From the NCBI RefSeq assembly GCF_026341035.1, contig NZ_JAPEOQ010000001.1, forward strand, positions 4,030,001-4,094,000: a DNA stretch of 64,000 nucleotides, read 5' to 3'. This document shows, piece after piece, positions 16,421 to 24,340 of this stretch. A program made the translations under genes and the position numbers. Positions within the stretch are counted from its first letter, which is position 1; each line of letters opens with the position of its first letter. The notes below the pieces were generated by a model that saw only the letters and a list, made by a program, of their open reading frames with translations, was not told the DNA's origin and searched no databases. The DNA comes from Streptomyces sp. NBC_01016. GTDB lineage: Bacteria > Actinomycetota > Actinomycetes > Streptomycetales > Streptomycetaceae.

Positions 16421-16440
16421 GTTAGGTGACCCTAACTTAA
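16421..16440 (+). promoter_or_regulatory. Iron box (DmdR/IdeR-type operator)
   Basis: TTAGGTGACCCTAACTTAA at 16422-16440 matches 16 of 19 bases of the DmdR/IdeR consensus TTAGGTTAGSCTAACCTAA; a perfect GTTAGG/CCTAAC inverted repeat lies inside. TATAAG, a possible -10, follows close behind. The site is 48 bases before the TTG start of the flavoprotein gene, so that gene is probably repressed when iron is plentiful. Confidence 0.75.
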
Positions 16441-16487
16441 CGTCGTATAAGGTGCGGGAATCAACCACCCCGGACCCAGGAGTCGGC

Positions 16488-17027
16488 TTGTCGCACGTCC
16501 CGCATGTCACGGACACCTACGAGGAGTTGCGCTCCCCGGAGCAGCTGCGCGAGATCCTCGGCGAGCCGTGGCCCATCGTGATCGAGAAGGTGCACGGGGA
16601 ACTCACCGGGAAGGACCGGGGGCTGCTGGCCCGCTCGCCGTTCTGTCTGGTCTCCACGTCCGACGCGGACGGCAACTGCGACACGTCACCGCGCGGCGAC
16701 GGCCCCGGCTTCGCGCACGTCGTCGACGACCGCACGATCGCCCTGCCGGACCGCCCCGGCAACCGCAGGGGCGACAGCTTCCACAACATCCTCCAGAACC
16801 CGCACGCGGGCCTGCTCTTCCTGATACCCGGCGCCAAGGACGTCCTGCGCATCAACGGCAGGGCCCGCATCCTCACCGACGCCCACTTCTTCACGGACAT
16901 GGCGCTGAAGGGCGAGCCCCCGAGCCTGGCCCTCCTCCTGCACATCGACGAGATCTACCTCCACTGCCCGCAGTCCCTGAACCGCGCAGGGCTCTGGCGA
17001 CCGGAGACGTGGGAGGGCGGGGCCTGA
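16488..17027 (+). CDS. FMN-dependent PPOX-type split-barrel flavoprotein (MSMEG_1061-like)
   Basis: Pyridoxamine-phosphate-oxidase-fold protein of 179 residues. The family hallmarks are S-P-F-C-L-V-S-T-S-D-A-D-G, S-P-R-G-D-G-P-G-F, L-P-D-R-P-G-N-R-R-G-D and G-L-L-F-L-I-P-G, matching the MSMEG_1061-type group whose substrates are unknown. I chose the TTG at 16488, five bases after AGGAG; the longer open frame starts inside the operator. The iron box upstream is the best clue to its role: the same fold is used by HugZ-type haem-degrading enzymes, so a part in iron or haem metabolism is an inference worth testing. It ends before the ArsR unit. Confidence 0.85.
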   Translation: MSHVPHVTDTYEELRSPEQLREILGEPWPIVIEKVHGELTGKDRGLLARSPFCLVSTSDADGNCDTSPRGDGPGFAHVVDDRTIALPDRPGNRRGDSFHNILQNPHAGLLFLIPGAKDVLRINGRARILTDAHFFTDMALKGEPPSLALLLHIDEIYLHCPQSLNRAGLWRPETWEGGA

Positions 17028-17114
17028 GCAGGGCCACCGCGAACCGGCGACGGTGTACGCCCGCCTAGACTTGCCCCGTACGCATACACAGGAGCGCGGG
17101 ACAGGAGTGGGCCA

Positions 17115-17477
17115 GTGACGGCAAGGGCAAGTCGGTTCGAGGATCCGTCCGCCGACGTGCTCGCCGAAGCGGCCGAGGCGTTCGCGCTGCTCGCGTCGCC
17201 GGTGCGGCTGCACATGGTGTGGGCGCTCGCGCAGGGCGAGAGCGACGTGAGCGGGCTCGCCGAGCGGGTGGGCGGCGCGCTGCCCGCCGTCAGCCAGCAC
17301 CTGACCAAGCTGAAGCTCGCGGGCCTCGTACGGTCCCGGCGCGAGGGCCGGCGGCAGGTGTACTACGTCGACGATCCCGAGGTCGTGAGCGTGGTCCACC
17401 TCATGATCGGCCAGCTCGCCGAGCGCGCCGAGCAGGCGAAGGCGCCGGTGCGCCGCCTGCGTGGCGCGGGGGCCTGA
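17115..17477 (+). CDS. ArsR-family winged-helix regulator with atypical metal site
   Basis: Homodimeric repressor of 120 residues. The winged helix includes L-A-S-P-V-R-L-H-M-V-W-A-L and the recognition helix P-A-V-S-Q-H-L-T-K-L-K-L-A-G-L-V, followed by the wing R-R-E-G-R-R-Q-V-Y-Y. It contains no cysteine, and at the CzrA/NmtR helix-alpha-5 positions normally D-x-H and H-xx-H it reads D-P-E and Q-L-A-E. A zinc, nickel or cobalt site of that type is therefore not conserved. GTG start; the ATPase begins 10 bases after its stop or overlaps it, so the two are co-transcribed and the ATPase is the likely target. Confidence 0.9.
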   Translation: MTARASRFEDPSADVLAEAAEAFALLASPVRLHMVWALAQGESDVSGLAERVGGALPAVSQHLTKLKLAGLVRSRREGRRQVYYVDDPEVVSVVHLMIGQLAERAEQAKAPVRRLRGAGA

Positions 17478-17487
17478 AGGCCGGCCC

Positions 17488-20064
17488 GTGGCCGTTCCCG
17501 AACCGGCCGAGCGGACCGACGCCCTCGGATCGCTCCCGCAGCCGCGTACCGCCCCCGAAGGACCGACGGCGTTGCAGACGCTGCGTGCCCTGGACACCAG
17601 CCCGCGCGGGCTGACCACGGACGAGGCCGAACGGCGCCTGGCCCGGTACGGCGGCAACACCCTGCCCACCGCCCGGCAGCCCTCCTGGCCGCTGCGGCTG
17701 TGGCGCAGCCTGCGCGACCCCTTCACCACCGTGCTGTTCTGCCTCGGGCTCGTCTCCGCGCTCGTCGCCTCCTGGGGCACGGCCTGCGTCATCCTCGCCC
17801 TGGTGATCGTCAGCAGCGTGCTGCGCACCCACGGCGAGTACCGGGCCGACCGGGCCGGCGCCGGGCTGCGCGAACTGGTCGCGGGCACCGCGAGCGTGCA
17901 GCGCAGAGAAGGCCCCGACGACGAGCCACGGGTGCGCGAGACACCGGTCGACGACCTCGTGCCCGGCGACGTGGTGCGCCTCGCGCCCGGCGCCCTGGTG
18001 CCCGCCGACGTACGCCTGTTGAAGGCGCGCGGCCTCACCGTGCACCAGGCCGCCCTGACCGGGGAGTCCGCGCCCGTGCCGAAGGAGCCGGCCGACCTGC
18101 CGGACGGGGACGGCGAGGGGCACCTGGTCTTCCAGGGCAGCAGTGTCGCCTCCGGCAGCGGCACCGCGGTCGTCGTCGCCACCGGCGCCGACACCCGGTT
18201 CGCCGCCGTGCACAATGCGCGGCGCGACCGGCCCGCGAGCGCCTTCGACCGCAGCGTGCACGGCATCTCCTGGGTGCTGATCCGCTTCATGCTGCTGACC
18301 CCGCCGCTGGTCCTGATGGCGAACGCGGCGGTACGCGGCCGGGGCCTGGAGACCCTGCCGTTCGCGGTGGCCGTCGCGGTCGGCCTCACCCCGGAGATGC
18401 TGCCGGTCATCGTCACCATCTGCCTGGCCCGCGGCGCCTCCCTCCTCGCCCGCTCGCACGGCGTCATCGTGCGCCGCCTCCCGGCCCTGCACGACCTCGG
18501 CGCCGTTGACGTGCTGTGCGTCGACAAGACCGGCACCCTCACCCGCGACCAGCCGGCCGTCGACCCCGGGCGCACCGACCCCGAGGCCCTGCACTGGGCG
18601 GGTGCCTCGGCCTGGTGGACGCTTCAGACCGCCGAACTCACCGACCCCGACCCGCTCGACGAGGCACTGCTCGCGGCCACCGGACCCGAGGACTGGGACG
18701 CGTACGACGGGGTGGACGCGCTGCCCTTCGACCCGGTACGCCGCATGGCCACGGCCGTCGTCAAGGAACCCGGCACCCTGGGCGTGCACGTCCTCGCGGT
18801 GAAGGGCGCCGTGGCGGAGGTCCTGGAGCGCTGCGCCGTAGAGGAGGACGAGCGGGCCGTACTGCGGAAGCGGGCCGGGGAACTCGCGGCCGACGGCGTG
18901 CGCCTGCTGGCCGTGGCCACCGCACACCGCACCGCCCGCACCCGCGGCTACACCCCGGCCGACGAACGCGGCCTGACCTTCCAGGGCTTCGTCGCCTTCC
19001 ACGACGCCCCGGCCGACACCGCGCACGACGCCGTACGCGCCCTCGGTGAGCGCGGCGTCACCGTCAAGGTGCTCACCGGCGACCACCCGGCCACCGCCAC
19101 CCGCGTCTGCCGCGACGTCGGCATCGAGCCCGGCGAGGTCGTCGTCGGAGCCGACATCGAGCACCTCGACGACGACCGGCTCGGGGAGCTCGCCGCCCGC
19201 ACCACCGTGTTCGCCCGCTGCACCCCCGACCACAAGGCCCGCGTCATCGCCGCCCTGCGCGGCCGCGGCCACACCGCCGGATTCCTCGGCGACGGAGTCA
19301 ACGATCTGCCCGCCCTGCGCGCCGCCGACGTCGGCGTCTGCCCCGCCGGAGGCGTCGACGTCGCCCGCGAGAGCGCGCACGTGGTGCTCGCCGACAAGGA
19401 CCTCACCGCGCTCGAACACGCCGTCGTGGCGGGCCGGCACTCCAGCGCCAACATCGCCTCGTACCTGCGGATCACGCTCTCCTCCAACCTGGGCAACGTG
19501 ATCGCGATGCTCGCGGCGGGCCTGCTGCTGCCGTTCCTGCCGATGCTTCCGCCGCAGGTCCTCGTCCAGAACCTGTGCTTCGACGCGGCCCAGCTCGCGC
19601 TCGCCTTCGACCGGCCCCGGACGGCCGCGCTGCGCCGCCCCACCGTGCTGCGGCCCCGGCCCTTCCTGCGCTTCATCACCGGATTCGGCGCCCTGGGCGC
19701 GCTCGCCGACCTCGCGACCTTCGGCGCGCTCGCCCTGTGCCTGCCCGGCTCCCTCGACCTCGGCGATCAACAGGGCTTCCACGCCGGGTGGTTCACCGAG
19801 AACCTGCTGACCCAGGCCCTCGTGATGCTGTTGCTGCGCACCGGCCGCCGCACCGCCGAGGGCCGGACGCCGGGCCCCGTGCGCTGGGCGGCGACGGGTC
19901 TCGCGGCCGTCGGCATCCTGCTGCCGCTGACCCCGCTCGGCCCCTGGCTCGGCGTCTCGGGCCTGCCGCCGCTCTACTATCCGCTGCTCGCGGCGATCCT
20001 CGTGGCGTACGCGCTCGCGCTGGTCCTGCTGCGGCGGCGGGGGAGCTGGGCGGACCTCCCGTAA
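17488..20064 (+). CDS. P-type ATPase, MgtA-type (P3B, magnesium-translocating family)
   Basis: Membrane cation pump of 858 residues. The phosphatase loop T-G-E-S is at 191-194, the membrane motif G-L-T-P-E-M-L-P at 299-306, the phosphorylated D346 in D-K-T-G-T-L-T, and the hinge G-D-G-V-N-D-L-P-A-L-R; near the C-terminus V-L-V-Q-N-L-C-F-D-A-A-Q-L matches the MgtA membrane motif. The family imports Mg2+. GTG at 17488 follows GAAGG seven bases upstream; a GTG at 17461 overlapping the regulator is the alternative. Pairing with an ArsR regulator, instead of an Mg2+-sensing leader, is unusual and leaves the true cation open. Confidence 0.88.
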   Translation: MAVPEPAERTDALGSLPQPRTAPEGPTALQTLRALDTSPRGLTTDEAERRLARYGGNTLPTARQPSWPLRLWRSLRDPFTTVLFCLGLVSALVASWGTACVILALVIVSSVLRTHGEYRADRAGAGLRELVAGTASVQRREGPDDEPRVRETPVDDLVPGDVVRLAPGALVPADVRLLKARGLTVHQAALTGESAPVPKEPADLPDGDGEGHLVFQGSSVASGSGTAVVVATGADTRFAAVHNARRDRPASAFDRSVHGISWVLIRFMLLTPPLVLMANAAVRGRGLETLPFAVAVAVGLTPEMLPVIVTICLARGASLLARSHGVIVRRLPALHDLGAVDVLCVDKTGTLTRDQPAVDPGRTDPEALHWAGASAWWTLQTAELTDPDPLDEALLAATGPEDWDAYDGVDALPFDPVRRMATAVVKEPGTLGVHVLAVKGAVAEVLERCAVEEDERAVLRKRAGELAADGVRLLAVATAHRTARTRGYTPADERGLTFQGFVAFHDAPADTAHDAVRALGERGVTVKVLTGDHPATATRVCRDVGIEPGEVVVGADIEHLDDDRLGELAARTTVFARCTPDHKARVIAALRGRGHTAGFLGDGVNDLPALRAADVGVCPAGGVDVARESAHVVLADKDLTALEHAVVAGRHSSANIASYLRITLSSNLGNVIAMLAAGLLLPFLPMLPPQVLVQNLCFDAAQLALAFDRPRTAALRRPTVLRPRPFLRFITGFGALGALADLATFGALALCLPGSLDLGDQQGFHAGWFTENLLTQALVMLLLRTGRRTAEGRTPGPVRWAATGLAAVGILLPLTPLGPWLGVSGLPPLYYPLLAAILVAYALALVLLRRRGSWADLP

Positions 20065-20108
20065 GACGGCCGGGCGGCCGGGCCGGTGAGGCCTTAGGGC
20101 GCAGCCGG

Positions 20109-20152
20109 GCCCGTCACCCGTAGGACACCGCCCGGCCCGTCACCCGTACGAC
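20109..20152. repeat. 18-bp direct repeat around the LCP gene stop
   Basis: Copies at 20109-20126 and 20135-20152 differ at one base and have a 26-bp period. The second contains the last codons and stop of the LCP gene, so the 3' end of that gene has been partly duplicated. Confidence 0.6.
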
Positions 20153-21627
20153 AGGTGGGAGCAGATGTCCTGGTCGGCCGAGCGCGCGGTGAAGGCCACG
20201 CCGGACGGCACCGTCGTCGGGGTCGGCGTCGGCGAGGCCGCGCTGCCCGGCCGGTAGTCCGCGCCGAGCACCACACCGATGCCCGGCGCCGTGCCCGCGG
20301 TCAGTTCGGCGTCGGGGAAGAGCCGGGCGACGGCGGAGGCGTGGGCCTTCTCGCCGGGGCCGTAGGTGATGGTCGTGGTGGACAGGGCCCGGTCCGCGGC
20401 GTTGCCCGTCGCCGGCACGGTGAAGCCGCGGCCGGTGAGCGCCGCGGCGGCGTCGGCGGCGAGGCCGGGGGTGGCGGTGCCGTTGTAGACGCTGACGGAG
20501 ACGCCCTCGCCGGAGACCTCCCCGGAGGCGCCCTTGCCGGAGACCTCATCGGTGGCGCTCGGGCTGGGGGAGGCGCCGGCCTTGGCGCCGCCCTTCTTCC
20601 CGCTCGCGTCCTTGCCGTCGAGCGTGCGGTCCTCCTTGAGCGCCGCCCACAGCGCGTCGGCGTCCGGGTGCACGACGGCGACGCGATCACCCTCGTACTT
20701 CCAGGGGACGGTGACGAACTTGGTGTTGTGCAGGTCGACGTTCTTCAGGGACATCGCGAACGCGAGCAGCTTGTCCGCGGACCCGAGGCCGGGGTCGACG
20801 GTCATCGACTTCGTGGCGGCGTCGGCGAGCGGCAGCAGCCTGGTCGGGGTGAAGCCGTCGGACTTGATCTTCTTGATGAGGCTGGAGACGAAGGACTGCT
20901 GCCGCTGGATGCGGCCGATGTCGGAGCCGTCGCCGATGCCGTGCCGGATGCGGACGTAGTCGAGCGCCCGCTGCCCGGAGACGGTCTGCTCGCCCTTCTT
21001 GAAGAGGCGCTTGCCCTGCGTGGGCCGGTTCGGGTTGAGGTCGTTCTGGTAGACGTCGTTCGGCAGGCAGACCCTGACGCCGCCGACCACGTCGGTGAGC
21101 TGCGAGAAGCCCTTGAAGTCGACGACGACGGTGTGGTCCACGCGCAGCCCCGTGAGCTGCTCGACGGTGTTCTGGGTGCAGGCCGGATTTCCCTCGGCGG
21201 TCTGGCCCGTCGTATAGGCCGCGTTGAACATCACGTCGGTGCGTGTGCTGCTCCACGTACCGTCGGGCAGCTTGCACGGCGGGATCGTGACCAGGGTGTC
21301 GCGGGGGACGGAGACGCCGACGGCGTGCCGGTGGTCGGCGTAGACGTGCAGCAGGAACGCGGTGTCCGAGCGGCCGATGTCGTGTCTGTCGCCGCCGCCG
21401 AGATCGCTGTTCCCGCCGGTGCGCGCGTCGGTGCCGATCACCAGCACGTTCTCGCCCTTGGACGTGTCGGCGGGGCGGTTCCTGGACAGGCCGTCCGATC
21501 CGAACGTGTCGATGTTGCCGTTCAGCTTCAGGTACAGCCACCCGGCCCCGCCGGTGATCAGGACGAGCATCGCAAGGCCCGTCACGAGTGTGATCCGCAG
21601 TCGGCTGCGCTTACGCCGTCGCCCCAT
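20140..21627 (-). CDS. LytR-CpsA-Psr (LCP) family cell-wall ligase with LytR_C domain
   Basis: Membrane-anchored phosphotransferase that attaches secondary polymers such as teichoic acids to peptidoglycan. It has a basic N-terminus, one membrane segment at about residues 10-32, the LCP catalytic domain (N-V-L-V-I-G-T-D-A-R-T, R-S-D-T, V-S-V-P-R-D-T, D-Y-V-R-I-R-H) and a C-terminal LytR_C module (V-S-V-Y-N-G-T-A-T-P-G-L-A). A serine/glycine-rich linker joins them. The second of two close ATGs (21627) is preferred because AAGGG lies seven bases upstream. Length 495. It is divergent from tatA across 120 bases. Confidence 0.92.
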   Translation of the reverse strand: MGRRRKRSRLRITLVTGLAMLVLITGGAGWLYLKLNGNIDTFGSDGLSRNRPADTSKGENVLVIGTDARTGGNSDLGGGDRHDIGRSDTAFLLHVYADHRHAVGVSVPRDTLVTIPPCKLPDGTWSSTRTDVMFNAAYTTGQTAEGNPACTQNTVEQLTGLRVDHTVVVDFKGFSQLTDVVGGVRVCLPNDVYQNDLNPNRPTQGKRLFKKGEQTVSGQRALDYVRIRHGIGDGSDIGRIQRQQSFVSSLIKKIKSDGFTPTRLLPLADAATKSMTVDPGLGSADKLLAFAMSLKNVDLHNTKFVTVPWKYEGDRVAVVHPDADALWAALKEDRTLDGKDASGKKGGAKAGASPSPSATDEVSGKGASGEVSGEGVSVSVYNGTATPGLAADAAAALTGRGFTVPATGNAADRALSTTTITYGPGEKAHASAVARLFPDAELTAGTAPGIGVVLGADYRPGSAASPTPTPTTVPSGVAFTARSADQDICSHLSYG

Positions 21628-21667
21628 ACCCATGCCCTTGCTGTCGGTCCACCCATTGGTTGTACAG

Positions 21668-21675
21668 TTGCGCAA
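21668..21675. promoter_or_regulatory. TTGCGCAA palindrome between LCP gene and tatA
   Basis: Perfect eight-base palindrome in the divergent promoter region. The same octamer occurs 274 bases further on, in front of the first TerD gene. Function not known. Confidence 0.3.
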
Positions 21676-21747
21676 TGTAGCAAGCGCGGCTGTGCGGGTG
21701 GCACGTCCACCCCGGCCGCGGTCCGACCACGACAAGAGGTGAAAGCC

Positions 21748-21924
21748 ATGTTCCGAAACGCACTGGAGCCCTGGCACCTGTTGGTCCTGGGCGTCGTGAT
21801 CATCGTGCTCTTCGGGTCCAAGAAGCTGCCGGACACCGCACGCTCCCTGGGCAAGTCTTTGCGCATCCTCAAGAGCGAGACGAAGGCCATGAAGGAGAGC
21901 GACGAGACCGCGGCACCACTGTAA
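21748..21924 (+). CDS. tatA: Miniature TatA-like twin-arginine translocase subunit
   Basis: Very short TatA/E-type protein of 58 residues: one membrane helix at about 8-22 (W-H-L-L-V-L-G-V-V-I-I-V-L), the F-G-S-K-K-L-P hinge, and an amphipathic helix D-T-A-R-S-L-G-K-S-L-R. Streptomyces TatA is usually longer because of a charged tail, so this is a truncated-looking extra paralogue and not the tatAC operon copy. Start has AAGAGGTGAAAG upstream. It sits directly before two TerD genes on the same strand. Confidence 0.88.
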   Translation: MFRNALEPWHLLVLGVVIIVLFGSKKLPDTARSLGKSLRILKSETKAMKESDETAAPL

Positions 21925-21941
21925 GCGGGCCACTTTAAGTA

Positions 21942-21949
21942 TTGCGCAA
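21942..21949. promoter_or_regulatory. TTGCGCAA palindrome upstream of the first TerD gene
   Basis: Second copy of the octamer seen at 21668-21675, 29 bases before the TerD GTG start. The pair brackets tatA. Confidence 0.3.
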
Positions 21950-21978
21950 GTGTTGGAAATGATGTGGAGGTAGCAGCT

Positions 21979-22554
21979 GTGGGAGTTTCCCTGGGCAAGG
22001 GCGGCAATGTCTCGCTCAGCAAGGAGGCGCCGGGCCTGACCGCGGTGACGGTCGGCCTGGGCTGGGACGTGCGCACGACGACGGGCACCGATTACGACCT
22101 CGACGCGAGCGCCCTGCTGTGCGACGCGTCCGGGAAGGTGCTCTCGGACAAGCACTTCGTCTTCTACAACAACCTCGCCAGCCCGGACGGCTCCGTCGAG
22201 CACACCGGGGACAACCTCACCGGTGAGGGCGAGGGCGACGACGAGAGCATCAAGGTGAATCTCGCCGGGGTGCCCGCCGAGATCGACAAGGTCGTCTTTC
22301 CCGTGTCGATCCATGACGCCGAGCCGCGCGGCCAGAGCTTCGGCCAGGTCCGCAACGCGTTCATCCGCGTCGTGAACCAGGCGGGCGGCGCCGAGATCGC
22401 CCGCTACGACCTCTCCGAGGACGCCTCCACCGAGACCGCGATGGTCTTCGGCGAGCTGTACCGGCACGGGGCGGAGTGGAAGTTCCGCGCCGTGGGCCAG
22501 GGCTACGCCTCGGGCCTCGCCGGCATCGCGCAGGACTTCGGCGTCAACGTCTGA
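21979..22554 (+). CDS. terD: TerD-family calcium-binding stress protein 1
   Basis: Cytosolic TerD-domain protein of 191 residues, the normal length. It begins M-G-V-S-L-G-K-G-G-N-V-S-L-S-K and contains the acidic metal sites D-Y-D-L-D-A-S-A-L-L-C-D and H-T-G-D-N-L-T-G-E-G-E-G-D-D-E. In Streptomyces, TerD paralogues bind Ca2+ and affect sporulation and stress tolerance; tellurite resistance is only a historical name. GTG start eight bases after GGAGG. It is followed by a diverged paralogue. Confidence 0.93.
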   Translation: MGVSLGKGGNVSLSKEAPGLTAVTVGLGWDVRTTTGTDYDLDASALLCDASGKVLSDKHFVFYNNLASPDGSVEHTGDNLTGEGEGDDESIKVNLAGVPAEIDKVVFPVSIHDAEPRGQSFGQVRNAFIRVVNQAGGAEIARYDLSEDASTETAMVFGELYRHGAEWKFRAVGQGYASGLAGIAQDFGVNV

Positions 22555-22646
22555 GGCACGCGCCGCTCCGGCGCGGCCCGCCCCGGGACCCCGGGCGGGC
22601 GGCGCCTCGTACGACACCATCCGACCGCCCGACCAGAAGGCACCGC

Positions 22647-23228
22647 ATGTCCGTGAACCTGGCCAAGGGCCAGCAGATCAGCCTCAGCAAGGACTCCGGC
22701 GACGCCCTGACCGTCGTACGGATGGGACTCGGCTGGCAGGCCGCGCCCCGCAAGGGCTTCCTCGCCAAGCTGACCGGCACCCGTGAGATCGACCTCGACG
22801 CCTCGGCCGTGCTCTTCGCCGGGCAGAGCTACGTCGACGTCGTCTTCTTCCGCCACCTCGTCAGCGAGGACGGCTCGGTGCGGCACAGCGGCGACAACCT
22901 CGTGGGCGGCACCGGGCAGGCCGACGACGAGTCCATCACCGTCGAACTCCCGCGCGTCCCGCGCGAGGTGGACCAGATCGTCTTCACCGTGAACTCGTTC
23001 ACCGGGCAGACCTTCGCCGAGGTGGGCAGCGCGCACTGCCGCCTCGTCGACGAGACCAACGGGCAGGAACTCGCCCGCTACACCCTCGCGGGCGGCGGCG
23101 GCCACACCGCGCAGATCATGGCCAAGGTCCAGCGCGAGGGCGCCGGCTGGAAGCTGAGAGCGATCGGGGAGCCGGCGGCGGGCCGGACCTTCCAGGACCT
23201 GATGCCCGCGATCACCCGCCACCTGTGA
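22647..23228 (+). CDS. TerD-family calcium-binding stress protein 2
   Basis: Second TerD-domain protein, 193 residues, with a short insertion after residue 30 (A-P-R-K-G-F-L-A-K-L-T-G-T) before the acidic motif E-I-D-L-D-A-S-A-V-L-F. The Ca2+-binding block H-S-G-D-N-L-V-G-G-T-G-Q-A-D-D-E is kept. Start with AGAAGG upstream, 92 bases after the first TerD gene. Its stop overlaps the start of the membrane acyltransferase, so the two are co-translated. Confidence 0.92.
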   Translation: MSVNLAKGQQISLSKDSGDALTVVRMGLGWQAAPRKGFLAKLTGTREIDLDASAVLFAGQSYVDVVFFRHLVSEDGSVRHSGDNLVGGTGQADDESITVELPRVPREVDQIVFTVNSFTGQTFAEVGSAHCRLVDETNGQELARYTLAGGGGHTAQIMAKVQREGAGWKLRAIGEPAAGRTFQDLMPAITRHL

Positions 23229-24289
23229 GCCTGACGACCGCCCCGGCCCCTACGGAGGTGAGGGCGGCCAAGGGCCGGGACGCGTTCCACGACAACGCCA
23301 AGTACCTGGCGATCGTGCTCGTCGCGATGGGGCACGCGTGGGAGCCGCTGCGCGACGACAGCCGCGCGGCGGCCGCGCTCTACACCACGGTCTACGCGTT
23401 CCACATGCCGGCGTTCATCGTGATCTCCGGCTACTTCTCGCGCTCCTTCGACGCGAGCCCCGGCCGGCTCAGGCGGCTGATCACGGGCGTGGCCGTGCCG
23501 TACGTCGTCTTCGAGGTCGCCTACACCCTCTTCAAGCGGACGGCGGGCGACGACCCGGACTATCCGATCAGCCTGCTCGACCCCTGGTACCTGACCTGGT
23601 TCCTGATCGCGCTCTTCGTCTGGCGGCTGACCACGCCGCTGTGGAAGGTGATCCGGTGGCCGCTGCCGGTGGCGCTCTCCATCGCGGCGCTCGCCTCCGT
23701 CTCGCCCAGCATCGGCGACGACCTGGACCTGCAACGCGTCCTGCAGTTCCTGCCGTTCTTCGTCCTCGGCCTGTGCCTGAAGCCGGAGCACTTCCAGCTG
23801 GTGCGCCGCAAGGAGACGCGGATCCTCGCGGTGCCGGTGTTCGCGGCGGCGCTGCTGTTCGCGTACTGGGCGGTGCCGCGGATGAACGCCGCCTGGTTCT
23901 ACCGCCGCGACAGCGCCCAGGAGTTGGGCGCGCCCGGCTGGACCGGTGTGGCCATGACGCTGGCCATGTTCGGCTGCTCGGTGATCCTGGTCGCGTGCTT
24001 CTTCGCGTGGGTGCCGGGGCGGAAGCTCTGGTTCACGGCGCTCGGCGCGGGCACGCTCTACGGCTACCTGCTGCACGGTTTCCTCGCCAAGGGCTCCCGC
24101 TTCTGGGACTGGTACGAGGTCGACTGGGTGCACACCCCGTGGGGCGAGATCGTGGTGACACTCATCGCGGCGACCGTGATCACCGCGCTGTGCACACCAC
24201 CGGTGCAGCGGACGTTCCGGTTCGTGATGGAGCCGAAGATGGAGTGGGCGTTCAAGCGGGACGCGGCCGAGGTGGCGCGCAGCGGCTGA
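23225..24289 (+). CDS. Membrane acyltransferase family 3 protein
   Basis: Integral membrane O-acyltransferase of 354 residues with about ten hydrophobic segments. The N-terminal family features are N-A-K-Y-L-A-I-V-L-V-A-M-G-H with the likely catalytic histidine, and F-H-M-P-A-F-I-V-I-S-G-Y-F-S. Such enzymes acylate sugars or polymers at the envelope. The GTG start overlaps the TerD stop (GTGA), so expression is coupled to the TerD gene; a joint envelope-stress role with the TerD proteins and nearby LCP enzyme is inferred. Confidence 0.88.
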   Translation: MSLTTAPAPTEVRAAKGRDAFHDNAKYLAIVLVAMGHAWEPLRDDSRAAAALYTTVYAFHMPAFIVISGYFSRSFDASPGRLRRLITGVAVPYVVFEVAYTLFKRTAGDDPDYPISLLDPWYLTWFLIALFVWRLTTPLWKVIRWPLPVALSIAALASVSPSIGDDLDLQRVLQFLPFFVLGLCLKPEHFQLVRRKETRILAVPVFAAALLFAYWAVPRMNAAWFYRRDSAQELGAPGWTGVAMTLAMFGCSVILVACFFAWVPGRKLWFTALGAGTLYGYLLHGFLAKGSRFWDWYEVDWVHTPWGEIVVTLIAATVITALCTPPVQRTFRFVMEPKMEWAFKRDAAEVARSG

Positions 24290-24340
24290 CAGCCCGTCAA
24301 CTCATAGCCGCAGTGACTGACAATTCGTCAACTCACAGCC
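24286..24340. repeat. 24-bp direct repeat around the AraC gene stop
   Basis: Copies at 24286-24309 and 24317-24340 match at 20 of 24 bases with a 31-bp period. The right copy holds the stop and last codons of the AraC gene and the left copy touches the acyltransferase stop. It looks like a small 3'-end duplication. Confidence 0.55.

Noticed and set aside
17401..19782. A 793-codon open frame on the minus strand
   Set aside because: It is the mirror of the P-type ATPase, shows no motif, and the ATPase frame carries all catalytic signatures.
24317..24340. The repeat after the AraC gene as another AraC operator
   Set aside because: It shares only GTCAA-type bases with the 18-bp motif and lies at gene 3' ends rather than promoters.
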